64,000 bases of DNA from an uncultured Bacteroidota bacterium (GTDB lineage: Bacteria; Bacteroidota; Bacteroidia; B-17B0; Aurantibacillaceae). Position 1 is the first letter of the stretch. Every line of letters starts with the position of its first letter. The notes below the pieces were generated by a model. That model had not been told where the DNA came from, searched no databases, and saw only the letters and a list, made by a program, of their open reading frames with translations. A program made the position numbers and the translations under genes. Below, piece by piece: positions 38,062 through 47,246 of this stretch. The stretch is from assembly GCA_903893815.1 (NCBI GenBank), contig CAITNS010000081.1, forward strand, positions 22,020-86,019, given 5' to 3'.

Positions 38062-38832
38062 ATGAAAACAATCTTAATTACAGGAAGCACCAGCGGTATT
38101 GGCCTAGGAATTGCTATCGAATTTGCAAAAACAAAACAGTACAATATTGTATTTAACGGACTTGAACCTAACGGACAAGAAATTGCAGATGGTATTGCCA
38201 AACAATATGGTATTGAAGTGATGTTTAGCAATGCTAACATGTTGCAACCTGCCGATTTAAGAAAAATGGTAGATGATGCTGTTGCTAAATTTGGAAAGAT
38301 TGACGTTTTAGTAAATAATGCAGGTATTCAATTTGTATCACCTATCGAAGATTTCCCAGAAGATAAATGGAATGCCATTATTGGTATTAACTTAACCTCT
38401 GCTTTTCATTTAACCAAAGCTGTTTGGAAAGGCATGAAGGAACGCAAATTTGGACGCATCATCAATATCGCATCAGCACATGGATTAGTAGCTTCAGAAT
38501 TTAAAAGTGCTTATGTAGCCAGTAAACATGGCATTGTAGGCTTCACCAAAACCATTGCATTAGAAGGAGCACCTTTTGGAATTACAGCTAATGCCATTTG
38601 TCCAGGTTATGTAAAAACTCCTTTGGTAGAAAAACAAATTGCTGACCAAGCAAAAGCACATAGCATGAGCGAAGCAGACGTAGTAAATAAAGTGATGCTC
38701 TACAAACAAGCGGTGAAAGAATTTGTAAGCTTAGAAGAGTTAGGACAGCTTTCGGTGTTCTTAGCTTCTGACGTTGCCAAAACTATGACAGGAACAGCGT
38801 TGCCAGTGGATGGCGGTTGGAATGCTCAATAA
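38062..38832 (+). CDS. 3-hydroxybutyrate dehydrogenase (SDR)
   Basis: This 256-residue short-chain dehydrogenase has the NAD loop TGSTSGIGLGIA (8-19), NNAGIQFVSPIEDF, and the catalytic Y151-x3-K155 (AYVASKHG). The C-terminal half carries GYVKTPLVEKQIADQA and the DVAKTMTGTALPVDGGW end typical of D-3-hydroxybutyrate dehydrogenases, which convert 3-hydroxybutyrate and acetoacetate. This fits turnover of ketone bodies or short polyhydroxybutyrate. It is alone and ends at a bidirectional terminator shared with the sigma factor gene. Confidence 0.9.
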   Translation: MKTILITGSTSGIGLGIAIEFAKTKQYNIVFNGLEPNGQEIADGIAKQYGIEVMFSNANMLQPADLRKMVDDAVAKFGKIDVLVNNAGIQFVSPIEDFPEDKWNAIIGINLTSAFHLTKAVWKGMKERKFGRIINIASAHGLVASEFKSAYVASKHGIVGFTKTIALEGAPFGITANAICPGYVKTPLVEKQIADQAKAHSMSEADVVNKVMLYKQAVKEFVSLEELGQLSVFLASDVAKTMTGTALPVDGGWNAQ

Positions 38833-38851
38833 TCCAATTTTAATTTTAAAT

Positions 38852-38887
38852 AAAAAAACCTCCGATACTCTCGGAGGTTTTCTTTTT
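38852..38887. terminator. Bidirectional terminator between convergent genes
   Basis: AAACCTCCGA (38856-38865) pairs with TCGGAGGTTT (38871-38880) around TACTC. A-tract on the left and T-tract on the right allow use by both the dehydrogenase (plus) and the sigma factor gene (minus). Confidence 0.9.
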
Positions 38888-38911
38888 ACAAAAATCAAAA
38901 CAATTAAACCA

Positions 38912-39511
38912 CTATATATAAATTTCAATATTTTTCTCTTCTAACATTTTCTTTAAGTTAATTAACGCATAACGCATTCTGCCTAAAGAGGTATTTATAG
39001 ATACATTAGTTATTTCTGCAATTTCTTTAAAACTCATATCGTAATAGGTTCTCATAATTACCACTTCTTTTTGATCTTGAGGTAAATCATTTACAATAGA
39101 GCGAATAGATTCTTTAAAACGTTTGGTTTCTTCGGCATCTTTGCCATTATCTGTATTATCAGGAATAATATCAAAAATACTGGTCTCTTCTCCTTCATCA
39201 TTAATGACTGTACTAATAGAAGGCATTTTTTTCACTTTACGGAAGTGATCAATAATTAAGTTTTTAGCAATGCGTAATATCCAAGGTAAAAATTTACCTT
39301 CTTCGTTATACTGTTGCTTTTTTAAAGTTTGAATCACTTTAAAAAATGTTTCCTGAAACACATCTTCAGTGAGCGCTTTATTGCGCGTAATTAAATAGAT
39401 GTATGAAAAAATACGGCGTTTGTGACGTTTTACAAGAATAGAAAGTGATTCTTCATTACCATTCATGTAAAGCTTAACTAGCTCATTATCTGAAAGAAGT
39501 TGCATAGACAT
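38912..39511 (-). CDS. ECF RNA polymerase sigma factor
   Basis: This 199-residue sigma factor has region 2 (SLSILVKRHKRRIFSYIYLITRNKALTEDVFQE at about 20-55, then FLPWILRIAKNLIIDHFR) and region 4 (DLPQDQKEVVIMRTYYDMSFKEIAEITNVSINTSLGRMRYALINLKK at about 140-190). No anti-sigma factor lies next to it. Stand-alone ECF factors like this in Bacteroidota often control envelope stress or housekeeping functions; the regulon cannot be read here. It shares a terminator with the convergent dehydrogenase gene. Confidence 0.93.
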   Translation of the reverse strand: MSMQLLSDNELVKLYMNGNEESLSILVKRHKRRIFSYIYLITRNKALTEDVFQETFFKVIQTLKKQQYNEEGKFLPWILRIAKNLIIDHFRKVKKMPSISTVINDEGEETSIFDIIPDNTDNGKDAEETKRFKESIRSIVNDLPQDQKEVVIMRTYYDMSFKEIAEITNVSINTSLGRMRYALINLKKMLEEKNIEIYI

Positions 39512-39657
39512 AGGACTACAATTAAATTATTGGTTCAATAAAAATTTAAGTAGATGTCTATGCGATGGTTATAAAAATTTAAGTTAATTAATGGATAAAA
39601 ATACTAAATTTCATTAAGTATAAACTGTTAATTTGGGTGAAACTGCAGTTTCACTTA

Positions 39658-40638
39658 TTAAAAGAATGAACCTAGTACGTGAAGCAATTTATCCACTTGG
39701 CTATGCCATAATAATCTTGCTGATTCTTCGTCTGCTTTATCGCTTGCAAAGTCTGTGATTATCAAAGAGATATCATTCGTTAACTCGTCTTTTTGAGTTT
39801 TAAATTCAAAATAACTACCGTCATTTTTATCTAACCATTGGTATCTGATAGAAATTGGCGGAATTTCTTTAATTAATTTTGCTTGTTGAATTTGTCCGTC
39901 CCAGTTAAACGTAAATACACCATCTCTGATGTTTACATCATCACAAAACCATTCTGACAATCCACTTTCGGTACTTACAAATTCAAATACCATATCTTCT
40001 GAAGCTCTAATCACAAATTCCATTTCAAATTTACCTGCAGGTTCTTTTACAAACTTGGTAGGCACTTCATTTTCTGTTTTTCTGAAAGTGGTTGGGGCAA
40101 CAATTGGTTTTTTAATCACAGATGCTTTTTCCTTTTTAACCTTAGCTGGTTTTTCGGCTTTTACAACTGGTGCTTTTACTATTATTTCTTTAACTGGTTT
40201 AACAACAGCCACTTTAACAGAAGCTGCTTTTTTTACTGGTTTAACGGCCTTTTTAGGCGCTACCTTTTTTGCAACTGCTTTATTAAAAACAGCTTTTTTA
40301 GCTGGCTTTATTACTTTTTTTGGAGCAACCTTTTTTACGACTTTTTTAACTACTGCCTTCTTAATCGCCTTTTTTGCGACAACTTTTTTTACCGGCTTAG
40401 CAACTTTTTTGGGAGATACCTTTTTAACTAGCTTTTTTGCAACAGCTTTTATGGCAACAACTTTAGTCACGCCTTGGCGTGACAACGACTTTTTAACTGG
40501 CTTAGTCTTAGCTATTGTTTTCACAACTTTTTTCTTAGCAACAGGTTTTTTTGCAACTACTTTCTTTACTGCTTTTTTGGTCACGCTAGGGCGTGATGCT
40601 TTTTTATTTTTTGACGAAGCTTTAGTTTTAGTCGACAT
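39658..40638 (-). CDS. Histone-H1-like Lys/Ala/Val-rich tail fused to START-like domain
   Basis: Residues 1 to about 190 of this 326-residue protein are a low-complexity basic tail (KKVVAKK, PVKK, APKK repeats) resembling bacterial H1-like DNA-binding proteins. Residues about 195-326 form a START/SRPBCC-like domain (FEMEFVIRASEDMVFEFVSTESGLSEWFCDDVNI..FTFNWDGQ..RYQWLD..ISLIITDFA) that normally exists in Bacteroidota as a free protein of about 130 residues. The fusion suggests a nucleic-acid-bound START protein. Two palindromes in the DNA encode SRPSVT and SRQGVT in the tail. It is divergent from mutL. Confidence 0.85.
   Translation of the reverse strand: MSTKTKASSKNKKASRPSVTKKAVKKVVAKKPVAKKKVVKTIAKTKPVKKSLSRQGVTKVVAIKAVAKKLVKKVSPKKVAKPVKKVVAKKAIKKAVVKKVVKKVAPKKVIKPAKKAVFNKAVAKKVAPKKAVKPVKKAASVKVAVVKPVKEIIVKAPVVKAEKPAKVKKEKASVIKKPIVAPTTFRKTENEVPTKFVKEPAGKFEMEFVIRASEDMVFEFVSTESGLSEWFCDDVNIRDGVFTFNWDGQIQQAKLIKEIPPISIRYQWLDKNDGSYFEFKTQKDELTNDISLIITDFASDKADEESARLLWHSQVDKLLHVLGSFF
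40466..40483. repeat. Short palindrome in the H1-like tail gene, copy 1
   Basis: GTCACGCC and GGCGTGAC are perfect 8-base arms around TT. Read on the minus strand it encodes SRQGVT (residues 53-58). Confidence 0.85.
40580..40597. repeat. Short palindrome in the H1-like tail gene, copy 2
   Basis: TCACGC and GCGTGA pair around TAGG; the outermost base pair is lost. On the minus strand it encodes SRPSVT (residues 15-20). Confidence 0.8.
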
Positions 40639-40756
40639 AACCTATTTATTTTTTGGGAAATATATAAAATAAATAGCTGAGATGAAAATTAAAATGTTAA
40701 AAATTAAATCATTTTTTAAAAAATAGCTCTTTTTTAGGGTAAATCAAGTAAAAAAT

Positions 40757-40764
40757 TACCTTTG
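40757..40764 (+). promoter_or_regulatory. Candidate -7 element of mutL
   Basis: TACCTTTG matches TAnnTTTG and lies only 5 bp before the ATG, so transcription would start at or inside the start codon and the mRNA may be nearly leaderless. No good -33 match is seen. Confidence 0.4.
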
Positions 40765-40769
40765 CACCC

Positions 40770-42623
40770 ATGCAAAATGTCATAACTCTTTTACCCGAAA
40801 GTGTAGCTAATCAAATAGCTGCCGGAGAGGTGGTTCAACGCCCCGCTTCCATTGTAAAAGAACTCCTAGAAAACGCTATTGATGCTAAAGCTACTTTCAT
40901 TAAATTGATTGTTAAAGATGCTGGTAAAACGCTAGTTCAAGTGATAGATAATGGTTTGGGCATGAATCCTGTGGATGCTCGAATGGCTTTTGAACGCCAC
41001 GCTACCTCTAAAATTAAGAAAGCTGAAGATTTATTTCATTTACATACCAAAGGTTTTAGAGGCGAAGCTTTAGCTAGTATAGCGGCGGTGGCTCAAGTGG
41101 AGTTAAAAACAAAACGCGAAGAAGATATTGTAGGCCAATTAATTAAAATTGAAGGCAATAAGTTTATTAAACAAGAAGAATGTCAGGCACCAACTGGCTC
41201 ATCTTTTAGTGTAAAAAATCTATTTTTTAATATTCCAGCTCGTCGTAATTTTTTAAAAGACGATAATGTTGAGCTAAAACATATTATTGATGAATTTGAG
41301 CGTGTGTGTTTACCTCATGCAAATATTCATTTTCAATTATACAGCAACGGAAACGAAATTTATAATTTACCGCCATCCACATTAATTGAGAGAATCTCTG
41401 GCTTGTTTAGTAAATCGTTGCAAGGTAAATTGGTTCAAATAAACGAAGTAACGGATGTTGTAAAAATATCAGGTTATGTTGGAAAACCCGAGAGTGCAAA
41501 AAAACGCCGTGGCGACCAATACTTTTTTGTAAATGATCGCTTTGTAAAAAGTCCGTATTTACACCATTCTATTGCTGAGGCTTATCGTGAATTAATTTCG
41601 CACGACACGCATCCTGCTTATTATTTATTTTTAGAGGTAAATCCCGAAACGATTGATATCAATATTCATCCAACAAAAACAGAAATTAAGTTTCAGGATG
41701 AAAAAATAATTTATGCCTTATTACATAGTGCTGTTAAAAGAGCATTAGGGAAGGCGAACCTTGCTCCTAGTCTTGATTTTAGTAGTGAGATGAGTTTTGA
41801 GATTGATTATACAAAGGCAGTTTCTCAACCAACAGTTACTGTGAATCCTGATTACAATCCTTTTTCTACAAGCTCTTCTAAATTCTCTTCTGGTGGTGGT
41901 TACAAACAACCTCCTGAAAGCGATTTGCAAAAACACAATAAACAAAACTGGGAAAGTTTATATCAAAACTATGCCGATGCAGATTATAGAGGCGAAAACG
42001 AAAATTTACAAATAGAAAAACAGGCTGAACAAACTCAAATTGAACACGATATTTTTTCGACAAAAGCATTTCAGTTATATAATAAATATATTATTTCTGC
42101 TCATGAAAATGGATTGTTAGTCATTGACCAGCAGCGCGCGCACGAGAGGATTTTATATGAACACTATATCTCAACCAAAGAAAGAAATGTAGCTGCATCT
42201 TCACAACAAGTTTTATTTCCAGTTACCATTGAATTAACGCCTAACGATTATGTGTTATTAGAAACATTAATGCCACATTTTAAATTATTAGGCTTTGAAA
42301 TTGAGCCGTTTGGTAAAAATACGGTTGTTGTGCAAGGCACTCCTGCCGAATTAGGAGAATTTAACACACAAGAAATGGTAGAAGGTATCTTAGAAACCTA
42401 CAAATTAAATACCTTTGACGTGAAGATTGATCCATTTGAAAACATGTGTAAAAGTATGGCTAAAAGTGCGGGGATTAAATACGGCAAACAATTAGATGAT
42501 CAAGAAATGATATTGATGCTTGAGCATTTGTTTAACTGCGAAAACCCTATGTATAGCCCTAACGGAAAACCTGTGATTATGGAAATGAGTAAGTTGGAAT
42601 TAGATGCATTTTTTAAAAAATAG
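40770..42623 (+). CDS. mutL: DNA mismatch repair protein MutL
   Basis: This 617-residue protein has the GHKL ATPase domain (ELLENAIDA, DNGLGM, HATSKI, GFRGEALASI) in residues 1-330, a variable linker (330-430) and a C-terminal dimerisation domain. There the endonuclease motif DQHAxxExxxxE appears as DQQRAHERILYE from D453, with Q and R in place of H and A. The remaining Glu residues are kept, so nicking activity is possible. It couples MutS recognition to strand removal. It heads a mutL-rhomboid-rhomboid unit with 13 and 8 bp gaps. Confidence 0.96.
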   Translation: MQNVITLLPESVANQIAAGEVVQRPASIVKELLENAIDAKATFIKLIVKDAGKTLVQVIDNGLGMNPVDARMAFERHATSKIKKAEDLFHLHTKGFRGEALASIAAVAQVELKTKREEDIVGQLIKIEGNKFIKQEECQAPTGSSFSVKNLFFNIPARRNFLKDDNVELKHIIDEFERVCLPHANIHFQLYSNGNEIYNLPPSTLIERISGLFSKSLQGKLVQINEVTDVVKISGYVGKPESAKKRRGDQYFFVNDRFVKSPYLHHSIAEAYRELISHDTHPAYYLFLEVNPETIDINIHPTKTEIKFQDEKIIYALLHSAVKRALGKANLAPSLDFSSEMSFEIDYTKAVSQPTVTVNPDYNPFSTSSSKFSSGGGYKQPPESDLQKHNKQNWESLYQNYADADYRGENENLQIEKQAEQTQIEHDIFSTKAFQLYNKYIISAHENGLLVIDQQRAHERILYEHYISTKERNVAASSQQVLFPVTIELTPNDYVLLETLMPHFKLLGFEIEPFGKNTVVVQGTPAELGEFNTQEMVEGILETYKLNTFDVKIDPFENMCKSMAKSAGIKYGKQLDDQEMILMLEHLFNCENPMYSPNGKPVIMEMSKLELDAFFKK

Positions 42624-42636
42624 GTTTTAAACTAGT

Positions 42637-43257
42637 ATGAGTTTTCAAGAATTTAAACCACGACAATTTCAACAACTACCAATGGTGGTTAAAAATATTT
42701 TAATTATTAATGTAGTTTTATTTGCTGGAAGGTGGCTTTTAGAAGGGAAGATTGATTTAGATAGATACTTAGATTTATTTCCAATTGGAACAGAATATTT
42801 TAAACCGCATCAATTTTTAACGTACATGTTTATGCATGCCGACTTACCGCACATTTTTTTAAATATGCTAGCGGTATATATGTTCGGCTCCATTTTAGAA
42901 AATCTTTGGGGACCAAAACGTTTTTTAAACTTCTACATTCTTTGTGGATTAGGAGCTGCCGCTCTTCAATTAGGAATTAGTGCATTTAATAACGAATACA
43001 CTATATTATTAGGGGCGTCTGGTGCTGTGTTTGGATTATTAGTAGCATTTGCTATGATGTTTCCAAATACAGAATTACAATTGTATTTTGTAATTCCCGT
43101 TAAAGCAAAATATTTAGTAACCGCTTATGCAGTTTTTGAATTATATAATGGCTTTTTTGCTCATGATAATGTGGCTCATTTTGCACATCTAGGTGGCTTA
43201 GCAGTTGGCATTATTATTATGTTGATTTGGAAACGTAACAAAACTTTTTTCTTTTAA
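42637..43257 (+). CDS. Rhomboid intramembrane serine protease (first of two)
   Basis: This 206-residue protein has six membrane helices. The catalytic dyad is S128 (LGASGAVFG) and H184 (AHLGG). The HxxxN-type element is HADLPHIFLNMLAVYMFG in the second helix. It cleaves membrane-spanning substrates, which are unknown. It follows mutL by 13 bp; this neighbourhood recurs in Bacteroidota. Confidence 0.92.
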   Translation: MSFQEFKPRQFQQLPMVVKNILIINVVLFAGRWLLEGKIDLDRYLDLFPIGTEYFKPHQFLTYMFMHADLPHIFLNMLAVYMFGSILENLWGPKRFLNFYILCGLGAAALQLGISAFNNEYTILLGASGAVFGLLVAFAMMFPNTELQLYFVIPVKAKYLVTAYAVFELYNGFFAHDNVAHFAHLGGLAVGIIIMLIWKRNKTFFF

Positions 43258-43265
43258 GATACAAT

Positions 43266-44093
43266 ATGTCCTTTCTTGATAATATAAAAAACGAGTTAAA
43301 AAAGCACAATAAACTAACTGTTCTGTTAGTGATTAATATTTCAATATTTTTCATTATTAATATTAGTGTAAGCGTTTTCAGCACAGATATTATCGTTCGC
43401 AACTTAGCACTTCCTCTTAATTTAAACGAATTTGTATTTAAATTTTGGACACTCTTTACTTACATGTTTTCCCATAAAGATTTCGGCCATGTATTTTACA
43501 ATATGTTGCTTTTGTATTTTACAGCGCGAACCTTTCTAAATTTCATGTCCGAAAAAAAATTAATGTTTGTTTACATGATGAGTGGATTATTTGGAGGTAT
43601 TATTTTACTAGTACTATCTATTTTATTTCCAAATACATTCACCAACTCTATTTTGTTTGGAGCATCAGCTGCTGTTTTAGGTGTTGTAGCTGCTTTAGCT
43701 TTATACGTCCCTAATCTTCCAGTAAGCATTTTTGGTATTTTAGAAATGAAGTACAAATATTATGCGCTTCTGATTTTTGCTGTCTCAACCATTATCGATT
43801 TTAATATCAATACTGGAGGCAAAATATCACACTTTGGTGGCGCTTTTTTTGGACTACTTTTTGGATATCTGCTAAAGAATGGTAAAGATATATCTGAATT
43901 ATCATATTTAAAGATCAAAAAAGAATCTACGCTTAAAGTTGTGCACAATAATAAAAATAAATCAGTGAATGATTCAAGTAATGCTAATCAAAAAACAATT
44001 GATGAATTGCTTGATAAAATTTCTAAAAATGGTTATGAAAATCTTAGTAAAACAGAAAAGGAATTGTTATTTAAACTTTCTCAAAAAAAATAG
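43266..44093 (+). CDS. Rhomboid family protein (second of two)
   Basis: This 275-residue rhomboid-like protein has six helices, then a soluble tail of about 65 residues. The serine motif is GASAAVLG and the histidine motif HFGGAFFG, so both catalytic residues are present, with Ala replacing the usual Gly after Ser. The tail ends in TIDELLDKISKNGYENLSKTEKELLFKLS, a helical motif seen at the end of some Bacteroidota rhomboids. It starts 8 bp after the first rhomboid and likely acts with it. Confidence 0.88.
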   Translation: MSFLDNIKNELKKHNKLTVLLVINISIFFIINISVSVFSTDIIVRNLALPLNLNEFVFKFWTLFTYMFSHKDFGHVFYNMLLLYFTARTFLNFMSEKKLMFVYMMSGLFGGIILLVLSILFPNTFTNSILFGASAAVLGVVAALALYVPNLPVSIFGILEMKYKYYALLIFAVSTIIDFNINTGGKISHFGGAFFGLLFGYLLKNGKDISELSYLKIKKESTLKVVHNNKNKSVNDSSNANQKTIDELLDKISKNGYENLSKTEKELLFKLSQKK

Positions 44094-44124
44094 TTGCTTT
44101 TATTTTAATGAATTTAATTATTCA

Positions 44125-44157
44125 TTTGATAACTAAAAAATTAAGACTATATATTTG
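44125..44157 (+). promoter_or_regulatory. Promoter of the DUF4159 gene
   Basis: TTTG (44125-44128) and TATATTTG (44150-44157) are 21 nt apart, fitting the Bacteroidota consensus. The leader to the ATG is about 60 nt. Confidence 0.55.
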
Positions 44158-44226
44158 GAACAGTTGATTTAGTTTGAGTTTCAGGAATAAAAAATAAAAG
44201 AACATTTATAAAATAACGATACACTA

Positions 44227-44895
44227 ATGCAACAACTTTTTAAACTACTATTTATTTATTTACTAGCAAATATAAATTTAGCATTTAGTCAATCCTATCA
44301 AATTGGATTATTGAAATATAGCGGCGGCGGCGATTGGTATGCTAATTTAGAAACGTCTCTTCCAAACTTAATAAAGTTTTGTAATACCAATTTAAAAACA
44401 ACCATTAACCCCGAACAAGCTATCGTAGAAGTTGGTAGCGTTGATATTTTTAATTATCCATTTATTCACATGACAGGTCATGGTAATGTAGTGTTCACAA
44501 ACCAAGAAGCTGATAATCTTAGAAAGTATTTATTAGCTGGTGGGTTTTTACATGTATCGGATAATTATGGCATGGATAAATTTATTAGAACTGAATTAAA
44601 AAAAGTTTTCCCTGAATTAGATTTAGTAGAATTGCCGTTCTCCCACCCTATTTATCATCAAGCCTATAACTTTGATAAAGGCTTACCCAAAGTACACGAA
44701 CATGATAGCAAGCCACCACAAGGCTTTGGTTTAATTTACAAAGGTAGATTAGTTTGCTTTTATGATGCAGAATGTGATTTAGGTGATGGTTGGGAAAGTG
44801 CCGAAATACATAAAGATAGCCAAGAGGCGCGGGAAAAAGCTTTAAAAATGGGTGCTAATTTAATTAGTTATTCTTTTTTAAATTCTCAGAAATAA
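44227..44895 (+). CDS. DUF4159 secreted protein
   Basis: This 222-residue protein has a signal peptide (to about residue 21) and a single DUF4159 domain (QIGLLKYSGGGDWYANLETSLPNL, FIHMTGHGNVVFTNQEADNLRKYLLAGGFLHVSDNYG, ELDLVELPFSHPIY). The fold resembles glutamine-amidotransferase-like domains, but no catalytic Cys is evident and the function is unknown. It converges with the TonB receptor gene, with 4 bp between stops. Confidence 0.85.
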   Translation: MQQLFKLLFIYLLANINLAFSQSYQIGLLKYSGGGDWYANLETSLPNLIKFCNTNLKTTINPEQAIVEVGSVDIFNYPFIHMTGHGNVVFTNQEADNLRKYLLAGGFLHVSDNYGMDKFIRTELKKVFPELDLVELPFSHPIYHQAYNFDKGLPKVHEHDSKPPQGFGLIYKGRLVCFYDAECDLGDGWESAEIHKDSQEAREKALKMGANLISYSFLNSQK

Positions 44896-44899
44896 TTAC

Positions 44900-47170
44900 C
44901 TACAATTTAAATCGCACACCTAAAAAGGCTCTTATTCCCTGATTGGGAGCAAACATATACGTTGGATCAAAACTTAAAGCATAAGGATTGTTAGATGTTG
45001 AAACAACTTGCCCCGCTGAATTATATTGTATTCCCTTATCAAAGGCATCAAACGGACGAGCAATGCTATTTGCTGGTGGAGTATAATTTAATAAATTCTT
45101 TACTCCTCCATAAATTTCAAAACGTTTCAACTTTTTAGTTATTTGAATATTTTGAATACTCCACCAAGGCGAATATTCTTTTCGTAAATCTAATGCACCT
45201 AATAAAGGCAAACGCATCGGACTATAAATATTTCCAGTGTAATCAAAACTCAATCCTAATTTCTTCCATTCATAACTTACTGCCCAATTACCTGTAAAGT
45301 TCTCCGTTAATACCTGACGAGATTGAAGACCATTTTCTACTTTATAATTATCCATATACGTTCCGCCAACTAAAAACCTTAAGGGGATTTTATTAAATAC
45401 TAAATCAATATTAGCAGATGCGCCCTGCGAAATAGCCAAGCCATTTAAATTATCAAAATAAATTTTGTTTGGGTCGCTATCATAATCCGCAATAATACGG
45501 TTACTAAATCGGGTGTAAAAAACCGATAGATCAATCCCTAAGATAAATTTCTCTTTATAAAATTTAGTTACATAATTTAAATTCACATTCACACTTTGTT
45601 CGGGTTTTAAATCATCTATTACAATTACTTCTCTTGAACCAGTTAATGCCGCATGATCTTCACTAAACACATTAGCTACACGATAACCTGTACCTGCATT
45701 TAATCTTAAAATGTTTTTTGAATTCAATGTCCATTTATATGCAAAACGAGGTGTATAAATATTGCCATGTGCTTGATTGTAATCGTATCTAAAACCTAGC
45801 AATAGTTTATGATTACAATTAAATTTTATTTCATCTTGTATAAATACACCAGGCAATGCCAAATTATTAGGCATGTTTTTAGGATTAATAGAGTCGTTTG
45901 TTTGTGTAATTATCGTATTATCATCATACCACGCATAGCGATAAGCAACACCAATTAACAAAGAATGTTTTTCAAACTCTTTTTCCCAATACAATTGATT
46001 AAATAGTATTTTTTGCTGAGCATTAAACTTTATAGTACCATAATAAGAATTCTGATCATGATTATTAAAAGATACATTATAAAAAAAACGTTCTTTTAAG
46101 GGCAGTTGGTATTTTCCTATCACTTCATATCTACTTGTAAATATACTTTCTCCATAAATACTATCTGTTCCCCGCCACTTTTGATTCCATTTCATATCAC
46201 CGCCCCATCTATCTTCGTAATAATATCGCAAAGCAATAGAAGCTTCCCGATTATCTTTTCTAATAAAATTAAATTTATTAAACACCGAAATTCGCTGCTG
46301 TAAGGTCACATCCGTAAAACCATCGTTATTATGATCCACTGGGTTTTGATAGTTGTAATAATTCATACCCAATAAGGCATTTACTTTTTTTCCTAGTTTA
46401 TATTTTATTCCTGCATCTACATTATACTCTTGATAAGACGTTGCCATCACATCTAAATTCAATTTATCAGCATTAGCAGTTTTTTTAGTTATGATATTAA
46501 TTAAACCACCTACTGCTTCGCTACCATATAACGATGAAGCTGGGCCTTTAACAATTTCAATTCGCTCAATCAAACTGTTAGGAATTCCCGATAAACCATA
46601 CACCGAAGATAAACCGCTCACAATTGGCATTCCATCTATCATAATCATGGTATAAGGTCCTTCTAAACCATTAATATGTATATCACCCGTATTACATACA
46701 TTACAATTTAATTGAGGACGAACTCCATTTACATTTTGAAGGGCATCAAAAATACTTGGTGTTGGATTTTTTTTAAATAACGTAGGTGTATACACTTCTA
46801 CTGGCACAGGACTTTCTGTTTTAGAAACTTCCTTCATGGTACCAGAAATAACCACTTCATCTAAACCCAATGCATCTGGTATTAAATTTACATTAACTAC
46901 AAGACTTTCATTTTCTTTTAGAATGACTATTTTTTCAAAAGATTTGTAACCAATCGCAGAAATTCTTAAGGCATATTTACCGAATTTTTCAGAAGACAAG
47001 TAATAAAAGCCTCTCTCGTTCGTGCTCGTTCCGAGGTTTGTTCCAACCAATCCAACCGAAGCAAAACTAACCAAACCTGTATCTGACTTCACCACCCCTT
47101 TTATAGAAGTAGCTTGAGAGAAGCCAAGTATTGGAATCATTAAAAGAAATATAACTGTTCGAAACGTCAT
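44900..47170 (-). CDS. TonB-dependent outer-membrane receptor
   Basis: This 756-residue receptor starts with a signal peptide (about 1-19), then a carboxypeptidase-regulatory-like domain (about 20-108), a plug (VNGVRPQLNCNVCNTGDIHINGLEGPYTMIMIDGMPIVSGLSSVYGLSGIP) and a 22-strand barrel ending FLGVRFKL. The Cys pair CNVCNTG in the plug is unusual. Substrate uptake is energised by TonB. The gene is divergent from a DtxR/MntR-type metal regulator, so uptake of iron or manganese, or a metal chelate, is the best guess. Confidence 0.92.
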   Translation of the reverse strand: MTFRTVIFLLMIPILGFSQATSIKGVVKSDTGLVSFASVGLVGTNLGTSTNERGFYYLSSEKFGKYALRISAIGYKSFEKIVILKENESLVVNVNLIPDALGLDEVVISGTMKEVSKTESPVPVEVYTPTLFKKNPTPSIFDALQNVNGVRPQLNCNVCNTGDIHINGLEGPYTMIMIDGMPIVSGLSSVYGLSGIPNSLIERIEIVKGPASSLYGSEAVGGLINIITKKTANADKLNLDVMATSYQEYNVDAGIKYKLGKKVNALLGMNYYNYQNPVDHNNDGFTDVTLQQRISVFNKFNFIRKDNREASIALRYYYEDRWGGDMKWNQKWRGTDSIYGESIFTSRYEVIGKYQLPLKERFFYNVSFNNHDQNSYYGTIKFNAQQKILFNQLYWEKEFEKHSLLIGVAYRYAWYDDNTIITQTNDSINPKNMPNNLALPGVFIQDEIKFNCNHKLLLGFRYDYNQAHGNIYTPRFAYKWTLNSKNILRLNAGTGYRVANVFSEDHAALTGSREVIVIDDLKPEQSVNVNLNYVTKFYKEKFILGIDLSVFYTRFSNRIIADYDSDPNKIYFDNLNGLAISQGASANIDLVFNKIPLRFLVGGTYMDNYKVENGLQSRQVLTENFTGNWAVSYEWKKLGLSFDYTGNIYSPMRLPLLGALDLRKEYSPWWSIQNIQITKKLKRFEIYGGVKNLLNYTPPANSIARPFDAFDKGIQYNSAGQVVSTSNNPYALSFDPTYMFAPNQGIRAFLGVRFKL

Positions 47171-47220
47171 TTAAAAAATTATGGACAAAGTTCTTTCATT
47201 TTATATAGTTAAAATTATTA

Positions 47221-47238
47221 TTTTTGGTTGACCAAAAA
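47221..47238. promoter_or_regulatory. Candidate metal-regulator operator
   Basis: TTTTTGGT and ACCAAAAA are perfect arms around TG, located 9 bp before the regulator start and about 50 bp before the divergent TonB receptor start. This is the expected position for control of both genes by the adjacent DtxR-like protein. Confidence 0.5.
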
Positions 47239-47246
47239 ATTAATTC

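Noticed and set aside
39929..40672. 247-residue ORF on the plus strand over the H1-like gene
   Set aside because: It is the mirror of the Lys-rich repeat (Phe/Thr-rich); the minus-strand protein has a real START-like domain.
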